Assembly (NCBI GenBank): GCA_020440405.1
Contig: JAGROF010000044.1
Coordinates: 1 to 8,994 of the forward strand
Origin: Chlamydiia bacterium
Lineage (GTDB): Bacteria; Chlamydiota; Chlamydiia; Chlamydiales; Simkaniaceae
Reading direction: 5' to 3'
Length of the DNA: 8,994 nucleotides
The first letter of the stretch is position 1. Each line of letters begins with the position of its first letter. The position numbers and the translations under genes were made by a program. Under the pieces are notes generated by a model, which saw only the letters and a program-made list of their open reading frames with translations, searched no databases and was not told the DNA's origin. Below, piece by piece: positions 1 through 7,800 of the stretch.

Positions 1-1
1 C

Positions 2-1351
2 CCGAATCAAAAAATTCTTGTAGCTGTTAACCCTATAGATCGTTTGGGGGATTTAGGTGCCACCGTGAAACTTGCTCATGCTCTCATCAGGGAAATCATT
101 ACACGTGATCAATTAGAAATACGATCCACAAGGAGTTCTGAATGTTTCAATGGTCTCCCATTTGAAATACATCCCCTGACAAAAAAACTCTTTTCCAAAA
201 CTGAGCTTATTGAGGTTTCAAACCTTGCGCTTCAGATCATTGTCTCTACATCCCGTGGGGAGAGCTATTTTTACTTGCAAAGAAAAAACGTCAAGACACT
301 TTCCCTCACTGAATATGGATTTGAAGCAGACCCTCTTCCTGCTTTAAGTTCTATTTATTGCTCACTATCTCTTGGCTTATCCGAAAACCAAATAGGGATC
401 TATATTGAACCAGATTGGGAGACCCAACATCAATTAACCACTCAAGAAATGCGCATGCAGCAATTCGCTCAAACCTCTCCAGAAACGCAGCAAAGAGTTC
501 GAGGTGACCTTGCTCAATTTGCTCTCTATGTAGGCTATTCAAAGAGCAATGAACTGAGACTGGGTTTTGTTGATGCAATTCTTCAAAGAAATCAGAGGAA
601 TGAAGCTATTGTTTTTGTCCTTCCTCGATTGGATGTGGGTGTGCAGGATGAGCTTCTAAAGATCGGGAAAAACCATGGAGCAGGAACAGTGGTTATCTCC
701 GATGAAAATGGAGAAACACTCCAACATGTGAATGAAGAAGGAAGAGTTGTAAGATATTGCATAGGAAGCTTTAACCATCCAGACCTAAGGCTCATGATAC
801 AAGCCTCAGAAGATGAAATGCTTGTAGCCGGTGACATCTCTGTCAGTGAAGCCATTTCGGCAAACAAACAGTTCTGTTATGAAGTCTATGATCATAAAAA
901 AGCCTTTGCTAAGTCTATGGATACCCTTTTCCAAAGCATTTGCCAAAAGGGAGAAAACCCAAGCATACAACCCAAATCATGGGGTACTGTCGAAACTTAT
1001 TCTAATCAGATATTAAGAATTTTAGACCCTGCTCTGAGACCACTCTTCTCTCTATTCAATCAATATGTCTGCAAAGAACGCAACTGCATTCCCACTATCA
1101 TGCGTCATGTTTCAGAAATGATCAGCACTATTCAAAAGCAAGAGATTATTTATCTTTATGATCATCCTCACTTTGATCCTACAGAGCTAAAAGATCATAT
1201 GACATACATTGTGAGCTTAGATCAAATATCATCTATGCAAATCTCACCGGATACTGGAAAATCTTTACTTCCAGATCTTGCTGGAAACGTCTATGAAACT
1301 AGAAGTCTAGGGGGAAATCTTTACTATCTCATTCAGCGGCCACAATTATAA
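2..1351 (+). CDS. Partial protein of unknown function, possible GT-B/EarP-like glycosyltransferase (5' end missing)
   Basis: The frame is open to the left edge, so the true start lies outside the window. The TTG at 44 is internal, because the codons before it read as a good first beta-strand (KILVAVNPIDR). 449 residues are visible, ending in TAA. Seen: a strand followed by GDLG and a helix (residues 5-30), a Tyr-rich YVGYSKSN segment (about 176-183) that could open a second domain, then a GDISVSEAI stretch (about 277-285) followed by CYEVYDHKKAF. An N-terminal GDxG after a first strand plus a C-terminal acidic/Ser loop is the arrangement of GT-B enzymes such as EarP, the arginine rhamnosyltransferase that modifies EF-P. 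This is inferred from pattern only; overall identity looks low and no function is proven. There is no signal peptide in the visible part, so it is probably cytosolic. It converges on the porin gene with 11 bp between the two stops and no visible terminator. Confidence 0.85.
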   Translation, partial: PNQKILVAVNPIDRLGDLGATVKLAHALIREIITRDQLEIRSTRSSECFNGLPFEIHPLTKKLFSKTELIEVSNLALQIIVSTSRGESYFYLQRKNVKTLSLTEYGFEADPLPALSSIYCSLSLGLSENQIGIYIEPDWETQHQLTTQEMRMQQFAQTSPETQQRVRGDLAQFALYVGYSKSNELRLGFVDAILQRNQRNEAIVFVLPRLDVGVQDELLKIGKNHGAGTVVISDENGETLQHVNEEGRVVRYCIGSFNHPDLRLMIQASEDEMLVAGDISVSEAISANKQFCYEVYDHKKAFAKSMDTLFQSICQKGENPSIQPKSWGTVETYSNQILRILDPALRPLFSLFNQYVCKERNCIPTIMRHVSEMISTIQKQEIIYLYDHPHFDPTELKDHMTYIVSLDQISSMQISPDTGKSLLPDLAGNVYETRSLGGNLYYLIQRPQL

Positions 1352-1362
1352 CTCATTATGGA

Positions 1363-2703
1363 TTAAAGGGTCACACTGATTTGAGCGCCGATGACAAGGG
1401 CGTCCTTGATCGTTCCTAGTCCGCGTGGGTTGATGATGTATTGCACATCAGGAACAATGATAAACCAGGGATTGATTTGAAACCAGTGGTTGAGCTCAAT
1501 CAATGCCTCGAAGTTTTGCGGTTGGTTGCCAAAAGAAGGGACAGGCATCATCCGCGTCCGCTTCGCAATTTCCTGCGCTTGTCGCATGTCCGTGCTATAC
1601 TTCCCATAGATAAAGCCTAGGTTAGTATAATCCTTCGGACGAGAGGGAAAAAGCCCTTTATAGACAAGTCCTGAAGAGACGAAAAACGGCAAAAGGTTTC
1701 GATCTTTAGGCGCAAATAAAAGGGCAACAAACGGGGTGAGTCCTCTTTCCTCTTTAGGGTCTCCTTGGCGGAAAATCATCTGGTCGATCAAGAAGTAATA
1801 CCCTGAGTTGCCATGATAATGCCCCCCTAAAAACTTTTCCCCTTTACTATCGGTAAAGTAGTAATACCCAGCTCGGTAGTTGCCGGGATATCCCGTATCG
1901 GTTTTGAGTTGATTGACCTGATAGGACCATTCGGTCATGAGAAGGGTGCCATCAGAGCCATTTAGCGACCAGTTGAGTCCATGATATTTGTTATCCGCGA
2001 CATCATCTTGCGCCACATAAGCTGCAAGCTTTGCTAAAATCCGCTTATAGGGACGAAATTGAAACAAAAACCCCCAGGTGGCATTGGGATACGCGGTAAA
2101 GGGTCCGTTAAAAAAGATTGCAATCGGGTTTCCATCGAACCCATTGTTGACAAACTTATAATAGAGTTCAGATTGGAGGAAATCATTTCCTCCATTGAGG
2201 CGCCCAAGCTTCATCAAGATCCATTCATCACAAAGAACTTGCTTTAAGTAAAATTCGTTCAGACGAATGTTTTGTCCTCCATAGACCTGTGCCACGGGGA
2301 ACTGGTTTCCGATTTTCTTGGCGCTCAGATTGGTTCCGGTCCTTCCAACAACTGAGGTATAGAAGGAAAGGCCTTTCAGCGCGGTATATTTTCCGATATC
2401 CACATTGATATCGAGACCAAAGGATCCCGCAAAGGCAACCCCTTTTGCACGTCCCCCAATGGGATTCCCCAAGATATCTGCCACATAAGACATGCCGATG
2501 GTCACTCCATCTCGTGCCAGCTTTGAGCGCCCTCCATTCCAATCTCCAGTCAGATACGGCCGATCCCACCACGATAAAGGAGGAGGCTCAGGGGTCAAAT
2601 GCTCCACCATCTCTTTGTGCCGCTCATCCGATGTTCCGCCAAAGTTATAATCGGCTCCATACAAATAGACCGTCATCAAAAAGGCACATAAGATCCTCTT
2701 CAT
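1363..2703 (-). CDS. OprB-family carbohydrate-selective porin
   Basis: This is a 446-residue outer-membrane beta-barrel predicted to let sugars diffuse into the periplasm. Seen: a signal peptide (residues 1-17, MKRILCAFL..., cleavage near YGA/DYN), then the OprB entry motif LTGDWNGGRSKL (51-62) with WWDRPY just before it. These are followed by a Tyr-rich strand, GNPIGG (79-84), and KLGRLNGGNDF (165-175), which is the usual OprB 'lGr..a.dF' strand. Alternating aromatic/polar strands run to the C-terminus, and the length is normal for OprB. The ATG (2703-2701) overlaps the TGA of the protease gene upstream (ATGA), and a weak AAGGGA lies about 8 bases before the start, so translation is probably coupled to the protease. 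Oddity: the protein ends in ...SVTL rather than the aromatic residue usual for barrels. Sugar specificity cannot be read from the sequence. The family call is strong; orthology to Pseudomonas OprB is not claimed. Confidence 0.9.
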   Translation of the reverse strand: MKRILCAFLMTVYLYGADYNFGGTSDERHKEMVEHLTPEPPPLSWWDRPYLTGDWNGGRSKLARDGVTIGMSYVADILGNPIGGRAKGVAFAGSFGLDINVDIGKYTALKGLSFYTSVVGRTGTNLSAKKIGNQFPVAQVYGGQNIRLNEFYLKQVLCDEWILMKLGRLNGGNDFLQSELYYKFVNNGFDGNPIAIFFNGPFTAYPNATWGFLFQFRPYKRILAKLAAYVAQDDVADNKYHGLNWSLNGSDGTLLMTEWSYQVNQLKTDTGYPGNYRAGYYYFTDSKGEKFLGGHYHGNSGYYFLIDQMIFRQGDPKEERGLTPFVALLFAPKDRNLLPFFVSSGLVYKGLFPSRPKDYTNLGFIYGKYSTDMRQAQEIAKRTRMMPVPSFGNQPQNFEALIELNHWFQINPWFIIVPDVQYIINPRGLGTIKDALVIGAQISVTL

Positions 2704-4145
2704 CGGAGTTCCCTTGAGCGGTCATGATTGATAAAATAGCGATTGAGAATCTTTGGATTCCGCTCCATCACCTCTTTTCGATCCAAAATAATTTCGACTC
2801 CATCACGGGTGACAATCACAAAATACTCGTCTTCTAGAGCCTCAAAGATCTCGATCAGATGTTGTAAATTACGCACCTTTTGTCCATTTACCGAATCCAC
2901 GATTTTCTTTTCTAAGTGTTGGTATCCCACATTCACAATATCATCCAAAATTCGAGACAAAACAACGACTTCATCCCGATCTTTTTCCACTCTCCCTCGA
3001 AACCAATCGTAGAAAAGGTCGATGAATCCCAAACTTTGATCCACGTCAAGGTGTCGCAGATAGTTCTGGACAAGCGGTTGAAAAACGAGCCCTCCCATTA
3101 CAAAATAGGTAGGTGCTTTATCAAACTCCTGTTTCACAAGAGGCCTACCTTTCCGACTGGGATCGATACAACTAGTCACTTGCACACGCTCTCCCTCCCT
3201 TAAAATCTCTATCTCTATCATATCTCCAAAATGTTTCATCATGACAAGATATTGAAACGGAAGAGAAATTCCCATCTCTTCTAGTTCCACCCAACCATAG
3301 GCATCGATTTCATGACCATCTAAGGTTAAAAGAATATCACCAGGCTTTAGTGCCTCGGATAAGAAATGGTTATCTGGAACATCAACAATTAACAGTCCTC
3401 CCTTTTCTTCAATGCCATAGTAAGCGCGCATGGCAGGATTCCGAATGGGTTGCACTTTAAATGCGTTATCGGGGAACCCTAAATACTCCTCTTTCTCCAC
3501 CTCTTCCATAAAATGCTTGATCACAGGAATCGGAATCATGTACCCAATATTCTGCCCAATGAAGAAAACTTGATGAACAACACCCACCACTTTCCCTTCT
3601 GAAAGAACAGGTCCCCCACTATTCCCCGGGTTAATCGGTGCATCGATTTGAGACACTAATAAGTGGGCGCCTGAATGCGCATAATTCCCCAGTTCGACGC
3701 GAGAGACAATCCCCTTTGTCACAGACAGTTCTCGTCCCCCCATAGGAAATCCATGAACAGCGACTTCTTCTTGTTGATGGAGAAGGGATTCTCCAAATGC
3801 TAACGGCGTTTTTCCCTGAAAAAAAGAGGGGTCGTCGAGTTCTAAAATGGCTAAATCACAATCATGCCCCACAACCTTCACATGCGCCTCATGCCATTCT
3901 CTCGAAGAGGCGGAACGCACCTCAATAAAGGATGCATCTTTGACCACATGCGCATTGGTCACAATACGATTGCCCTCAATGATAAACCCCGATCCTCCTG
4001 TGCGCTCAGTTGTGGGAGGGGCCCAAGGGCTTTCATAATCATATTCTTTATGCGTTGTTGCGATTTGCACCACCGAGTTTTTCATTCCATCTAAAGCAAG
4101 AAGGGAAGAAGAGAATAAGAAGAGAAAAATAACGAGCAATCTCAT
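2700..4145 (-). CDS. Exported Deg/HtrA-family serine protease with PDZ domain (Deg9-like)
   Basis: This is a trypsin-fold (S1C) protease of 481 residues from ATG 4145-4143. Seen: a signal peptide (MRLLVIFLFLFSSSLLALDG), then the catalytic triad His66 (TNAHVV), Asp97 (HDCDLAIL) and Ser176 (NPGNSGGPV). A PDZ-like segment follows at about 235-325 (LKPGDILLTLDGHEI). The C-terminal domain carries VNGQKVRNLQHL and ends ...ILNRYFINHDRSREL. The long tail after the PDZ and the 'SVTKGIVSR' segment resemble the plant Deg9 group more than Escherichia coli DegP. It probably cuts or chaperones misfolded periplasmic or outer-membrane proteins. The ATG was chosen because it puts a clean signal peptide first; AGGA lies 12 bases upstream. 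A TTG at 4175-4173 would add 10 residues and has a stronger AGGAGG, but 15 bases away. It is first in an operon with the porin, with a 4-base ATGA overlap. The substrate is unknown. Confidence 0.9.
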   Translation of the reverse strand: MRLLVIFLFLFSSSLLALDGMKNSVVQIATTHKEYDYESPWAPPTTERTGGSGFIIEGNRIVTNAHVVKDASFIEVRSASSREWHEAHVKVVGHDCDLAILELDDPSFFQGKTPLAFGESLLHQQEEVAVHGFPMGGRELSVTKGIVSRVELGNYAHSGAHLLVSQIDAPINPGNSGGPVLSEGKVVGVVHQVFFIGQNIGYMIPIPVIKHFMEEVEKEEYLGFPDNAFKVQPIRNPAMRAYYGIEEKGGLLIVDVPDNHFLSEALKPGDILLTLDGHEIDAYGWVELEEMGISLPFQYLVMMKHFGDMIEIEILREGERVQVTSCIDPSRKGRPLVKQEFDKAPTYFVMGGLVFQPLVQNYLRHLDVDQSLGFIDLFYDWFRGRVEKDRDEVVVLSRILDDIVNVGYQHLEKKIVDSVNGQKVRNLQHLIEIFEALEDEYFVIVTRDGVEIILDRKEVMERNPKILNRYFINHDRSRELR

Positions 4146-4201
4146 GAAGTATACACATCCTGTTGTTGGCTTCAAAAGATCTTAATGCAACCTCCTCTTT
4201 C

Positions 4202-4230
4202 TTGCAATAAAACCTTTTTCCAATTATGAC
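4202..4230 (+). promoter_or_regulatory. Possible sigma70-type promoter for the DoxX gene
   Basis: A TTGCAA (-35, 4202-4207) and a TATGAC (-10, 4225-4230) are separated by 17 bases; each matches its consensus at four of six positions. The transcript would start in or just after the A9 tract (4231-4239), leaving a leader of about 14 bases that contains the GAGGTG ribosome site (4240-4245). The same spacer must hold the promoter of the divergent protease operon. On the minus strand a TTGTCA (4232-4227) is visible, but no convincing -10 follows it. Confidence 0.35.
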
Positions 4231-4250
4231 AAAAAAAAAGAGGTGTTAAA

Positions 4251-4724
4251 ATGTATCAATTCTTCTCCAAGCTGGGTTACAAAAAAAGACAAGTCGAATG
4301 GTTGCCGATCCTTCTTGTAAGGGTTTGCCTAGGAATCTTCTTTATCCTTTCGGGGTTTTTTAAAGTCTTCGATGCTAAACATCATGCAACGCTTCTCGAC
4401 ACACTGAAGAAAGCAAACATTCCCTTCCCCGCTTTTAATGCCTACTTCGTTCCCCTTCTTGAGCTCGTTGGAGGCATCCTTGTCCTCATTGGACTCCTTT
4501 GCTCTCTTGCCTCACTTGTTCTCTTTGTGATCATGATCACTGCCCTCATTACTGACCGCATTGCTAGCGTTGCCATGCATGGAGGCATCATGGTGTTAGA
4601 AAACTTTCTCTACCTTCCAGAAGTTCTCTACGCCCTTTTATTCCTGTGGCTCTTTTTTTCAGGGCCTGGGAAAGTTTCTCTGGACCATGCCTACGGAAAA
4701 AAGAAACGCCTCTCTACTTACTAA
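4251..4724 (+). CDS. DoxX-family integral membrane protein
   Basis: This is a 157-residue inner-membrane protein. Seen: an N-terminal basic stretch (KKRQVEW), a first membrane segment (about 18-42) with the DoxX signature RVCLGIFFILSGFFKVFD, and a second and third hydrophobic block (about 66-105) beginning PLLELVGGILVLIGL. The last segment (about 120-140) runs into FSGPGKVSLDHAYG, and the tail is basic (KKKRLSTY). The conserved Pro-x-x-Glu-x-x-Gly-Gly and SGPGxxSLD motifs and the length fit the family. DoxX proteins are four-helix membrane proteins linked in some bacteria to thiol/oxidative stress or to quinone-related redox steps; no reaction can be assigned here. The start is supported by GAGGTG five bases upstream. 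It is divergent from the protease operon and followed by a palindromic repeat, so it is probably a single-gene transcript. Confidence 0.88.
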   Translation: MYQFFSKLGYKKRQVEWLPILLVRVCLGIFFILSGFFKVFDAKHHATLLDTLKKANIPFPAFNAYFVPLLELVGGILVLIGLLCSLASLVLFVIMITALITDRIASVAMHGGIMVLENFLYLPEVLYALLFLWLFFSGPGKVSLDHAYGKKKRLSTY

Positions 4725-4737
4725 CCCTAAGATAAAA

Positions 4738-4820
4738 AGCCGAAAACCACCGAGAGCACCGAGAACACAGAGATGTTTTCTATTCCTTCTATGTGATCTC
4801 TGTGTCTTTTGGTTATCGCT
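4738..4820. repeat. 83-bp imperfect palindromic intergenic repeat (CACAGAG type)
   Basis: The inner stem is a perfect 10-bp inverted repeat, ACACAGAGAT (4765-4774) against ATCTCTGTGT (4796-4805), with a 21-base loop. The outer arms AGCCGAAAACCA (4738-4749) and TGGTTATCGCT (4810-4820) pair with one bulge and one mismatch. The left arm contains three tandem nonamers: CACCGAGAG (4748), CACCGAGAA (4757) and CACAGAGAT (4766). The right arm keeps only one, so about 13-14 bases look lost there. Similar CACAGAG/CTCTGTG palindromes are scattered in intergenic regions of many bacterial genomes. As an RNA hairpin it could also end DoxX transcription, though the T-run after it is weak. Confidence 0.65.
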
Positions 4821-4839
4821 TCCAAAAAATACCCTGTAC

Positions 4840-4887
4840 TAAGCTTTAAGCTTAAAATAAATTAGAAATCAGCATACGATAAGCTTT
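4840..4887 (+). promoter_or_regulatory. Probable promoter/operator region of the autotransporter gene
   Basis: The spacer contains AAGCTT three times (4841, 4848, 4881). The first two form a 15-base palindrome with a central T (TAAGCTT-T-AAGCTTA, 4840-4854), which could be a protein-binding site. TAAAAT (4853-4858) resembles a -10 box but lacks a good -35. Alternatively TTAAAA (4852-4857) and TACGAT (4875-4880), 17 bases apart, would start transcription almost at the ATG. No Shine-Dalgarno sequence precedes the ATG at 4888, which fits a leaderless or poorly initiated mRNA. The assignments are tentative. Confidence 0.25.
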
Positions 4888-7800
4888 ATGATTAGAGCTT
4901 GGTATTTCTTTTGTGTTCTGCTGATTTGTCCCCATCTCTTTTCAGCGCAAGCTGATTGGAATCAAGGAGGGGGGGGAGATTGGAACAATAACGCGAATTG
5001 GAATCCTACAACATTCCCTAATGCTGCAGGTGATGTCGCACAACTATTTGTGGGGATCGTAGCTGCAAGTTCAATTGATCTGGGACAAACGATTACGATT
5101 GGAACCCTGAATATTGATAACGCCAATAACTACACCGTCCAATCCGATACGTTGGCTCTTCAAGTCTCTTCTGGAAATGCCACCATCAATGTGACCAATG
5201 CAAATGGGAATGGCCAACATACGATCTCAAGCAATATTACAATCAGTAATCCCTTAACCATTAACCAAGCCTCGACATCTACTTTCACTTTATCAGGGGT
5301 AATTTCTGGATCGCAGCCCATAACTTTTTCAGGAACCGAAACGCTCAGCATCGCTGGGGCTTCACCCAATACCAACTACACAGGACTGACCACAGTGAGT
5401 GGAGGAACGCTGCAGCTTAGCAAGACAGTAGGACCAGCGATTGCAGGAAGCGCTTTTGTATCGGGGGGAACGCTAGAAACCACTATCGCCAGTCAATTTG
5501 TTAACACTGCTGGAGTCACAATTGGAGGGGGAACGCTTGATCTAGGAGGTTTCGCTCAAACATTTCCAACGCTCAATTTCCAAAGCGGAACACTTAGCAA
5601 TGGAAGCGGATTAATTCTTGTGGGAAATGGAACAGCCTTATCGATGCGCGATACTACGATTAATGATCCTTTGGCATTCTCAGGAACAGGGGCCATTGTC
5701 TTTGATGCAACAAATGGGGGCACAGCGACGCTTGCTGGGGCCCTTAACTTTGGAGGAAATACCCACACTTTTAATATTGCAAATGGTGCCGCTACCCCTG
5801 ATATGTTGGTTTCAGGGGCCATTGGAAATGGAGGGGTGACGAAAACAGGACCCGGAACTTTAGAATTGACCGGGGCAAATGGGTATACAGGGCTCACGAC
5901 AGTTTCTCAGGGAACCCTTAATCTCAATGGCGCCGCAACAACGGTTCCGGGGGCATTAACAATCAACGGTGGAACAGTTTTTCATTCCATGCCTGCGCAG
6001 CTTGCCGCGACTACAGTGGTCACAGTCAATGGAGGTCTATGGGACTTAAATGGCCAAGCGGAAACAATTCCCCAGCTCAATTTCTTCGGGGGAAATACCT
6101 CTCTTGGAGGTGCGACTCTCGAGCTGACGAGTAACGGAACAGCTCTGGTCATGAGAAACACATCACTTACCGACGGCACAGTCTTGCTATCTGGAACAGG
6201 CCAAGTTGTTTTTGATCCTACAGGTGGAGGCACAGCCACCCTTTCCACTCTTGATTTAGGAGGCAATACCCACTCGTTCAATATTGGAAAAGGCCCAACA
6301 GGGACCGATATGAACATCACAGGAGTCATTTCAAATGGAGGGGTGACGAAAATAGGACCCGGAACTCTCCAATTCAGTGGAGGCAGTGCAAATACCTATG
6401 GAGGACAAACAACGGTTTCACAAGGAGTCCTCAACCTAGCCAAAAGCTCTGGGGTTGCCATTGCTGGCAATGCCACAATTAATGGCGGATCGATTTCCCT
6501 TGGAAATCCTAACCAAATCGATAATGGAGCCACCCTTGACATTAACTCAGGCAGCTTCTTAATGAACGGACACACTGAAACGATTGCTACCCTAAACTAT
6601 CTAGGAGGCCAAGTCCTTCAAAATGGGGGACTTTTACACTTAGGGGGAGCACCAGCCCTGACAATGCAAAACACCATCTTAAGTGGTCCTATCGCGATCA
6701 TTGGAGGGGGAGATATCGAATTTGTTGGAGCCAGTGGAACAGCATTCATCAATGGGACCGTTGACCTTTCGGGCAATGTTGTCACCTTTAATATTGCTAA
6801 TGGCTCAGCTCCCATAGATATGGAAGTCAATGGGATCATTTCAAATGGAGGCGTCACGAAAACAGGACTCGGAACCCTCTCTCTGCAAGGAGCAAATACC
6901 TATAGCGGAGGAACCGATGTCCAAGAAGGAGTACTGGAAGGGACAACAACAAGCCTCCAAAAAACCATCACCAGTAGCGCTGGAACCACGACTATCTTTG
7001 ATCAAGACTTCAATGGAAACTTTAATGGAACCCTTACCCTTCTAGGGAGTCTCATTAAAGATGGAACTGGAATCGTTCGATTTAACCCTCCAACGATTCA
7101 AAGCGTTGGAGAACTCACAACCATTGCACAAGGACCTTTGGTTGTTAACGGCACCTTGCAAAGCGCAGGAGCTCTCACTGTAGCTCCAAGCGGAACCCTT
7201 GCAGGAACAGGAACAGTCTCAAAAGTCACAACGGTACAGGGAACTCTTTCAAATGGAAATTTTTCAATCGGAGGCTCTTCACTTGGAGCTCTGACAATTG
7301 ATGGGAACACCACATTCTCTACAGGCTCCCTATTTCTCACCCAGATTTCTCCCATAACAAATGATTTACTCAGTGTAACCGGAGGGAATACACTAACGAT
7401 TGATCCCGGTGCGACACTTGAGTTTATCCCCCTGCCAGATGTTTACGTGGAGCCTCTCCTTTATACTTTGGCTCAAGCGCCAGGTGGAGTGATAGGGGTT
7501 TTCGATAACGTGACCGACCCCTTTCCTTTATTTGCAGGTCAATTGATCTATCCCGGGGATGCGATTCAACTCCGCCTCATTCTTCTTCCTGTCAGTTCAC
7601 TTCAAGGGCTCAACTCCAATGCAGAAAAAGTGGCAAACTGTCTCGATGCCCTCAACCCTACCCCTGGAACTGATTTATATTCAGTGGTCAACTCTCTGCG
7701 CTTTATTTCGAGCGTGGAGTCCATTGAAAAAGCGCTTCTCTCCATGCAACCTTCAGCTTTCGCCGCCCTGCCCATTATTAAAGAAGCCAACACACTATAC

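Noticed and set aside
44..46. TTG at 44 as the true start of the first gene
   Set aside because: The frame is open without stop to base 2, and the codons before 44 encode a hydrophobic strand that fits the protein. No ribosome site precedes the TTG.
1352..1362. Bidirectional terminator between the converging genes
   Set aside because: Only 11 bases separate the stops and no hairpin is visible there or immediately around it.
2228..2572. Second open frame on the same strand inside the porin gene
   Set aside because: It is the shifted frame of the OprB coding region; the OprB frame has signal peptide and family motifs, this one has none.
5556..5897. Long antisense open frames opposite the autotransporter (also 5982-6329, 7098-7355)
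   Set aside because: They arise because the repetitive Gly/Thr/Asn-rich coding strand has few stop codons in reverse. They are Pro/Val-rich, have no plausible domain, and lie wholly within a convincing gene.
5380..6903. CRISPR-like repeat array
   Set aside because: The repeats are ~507 bases apart, in frame, and divergent between copies; they are protein modules, not short identical repeats with spacers.
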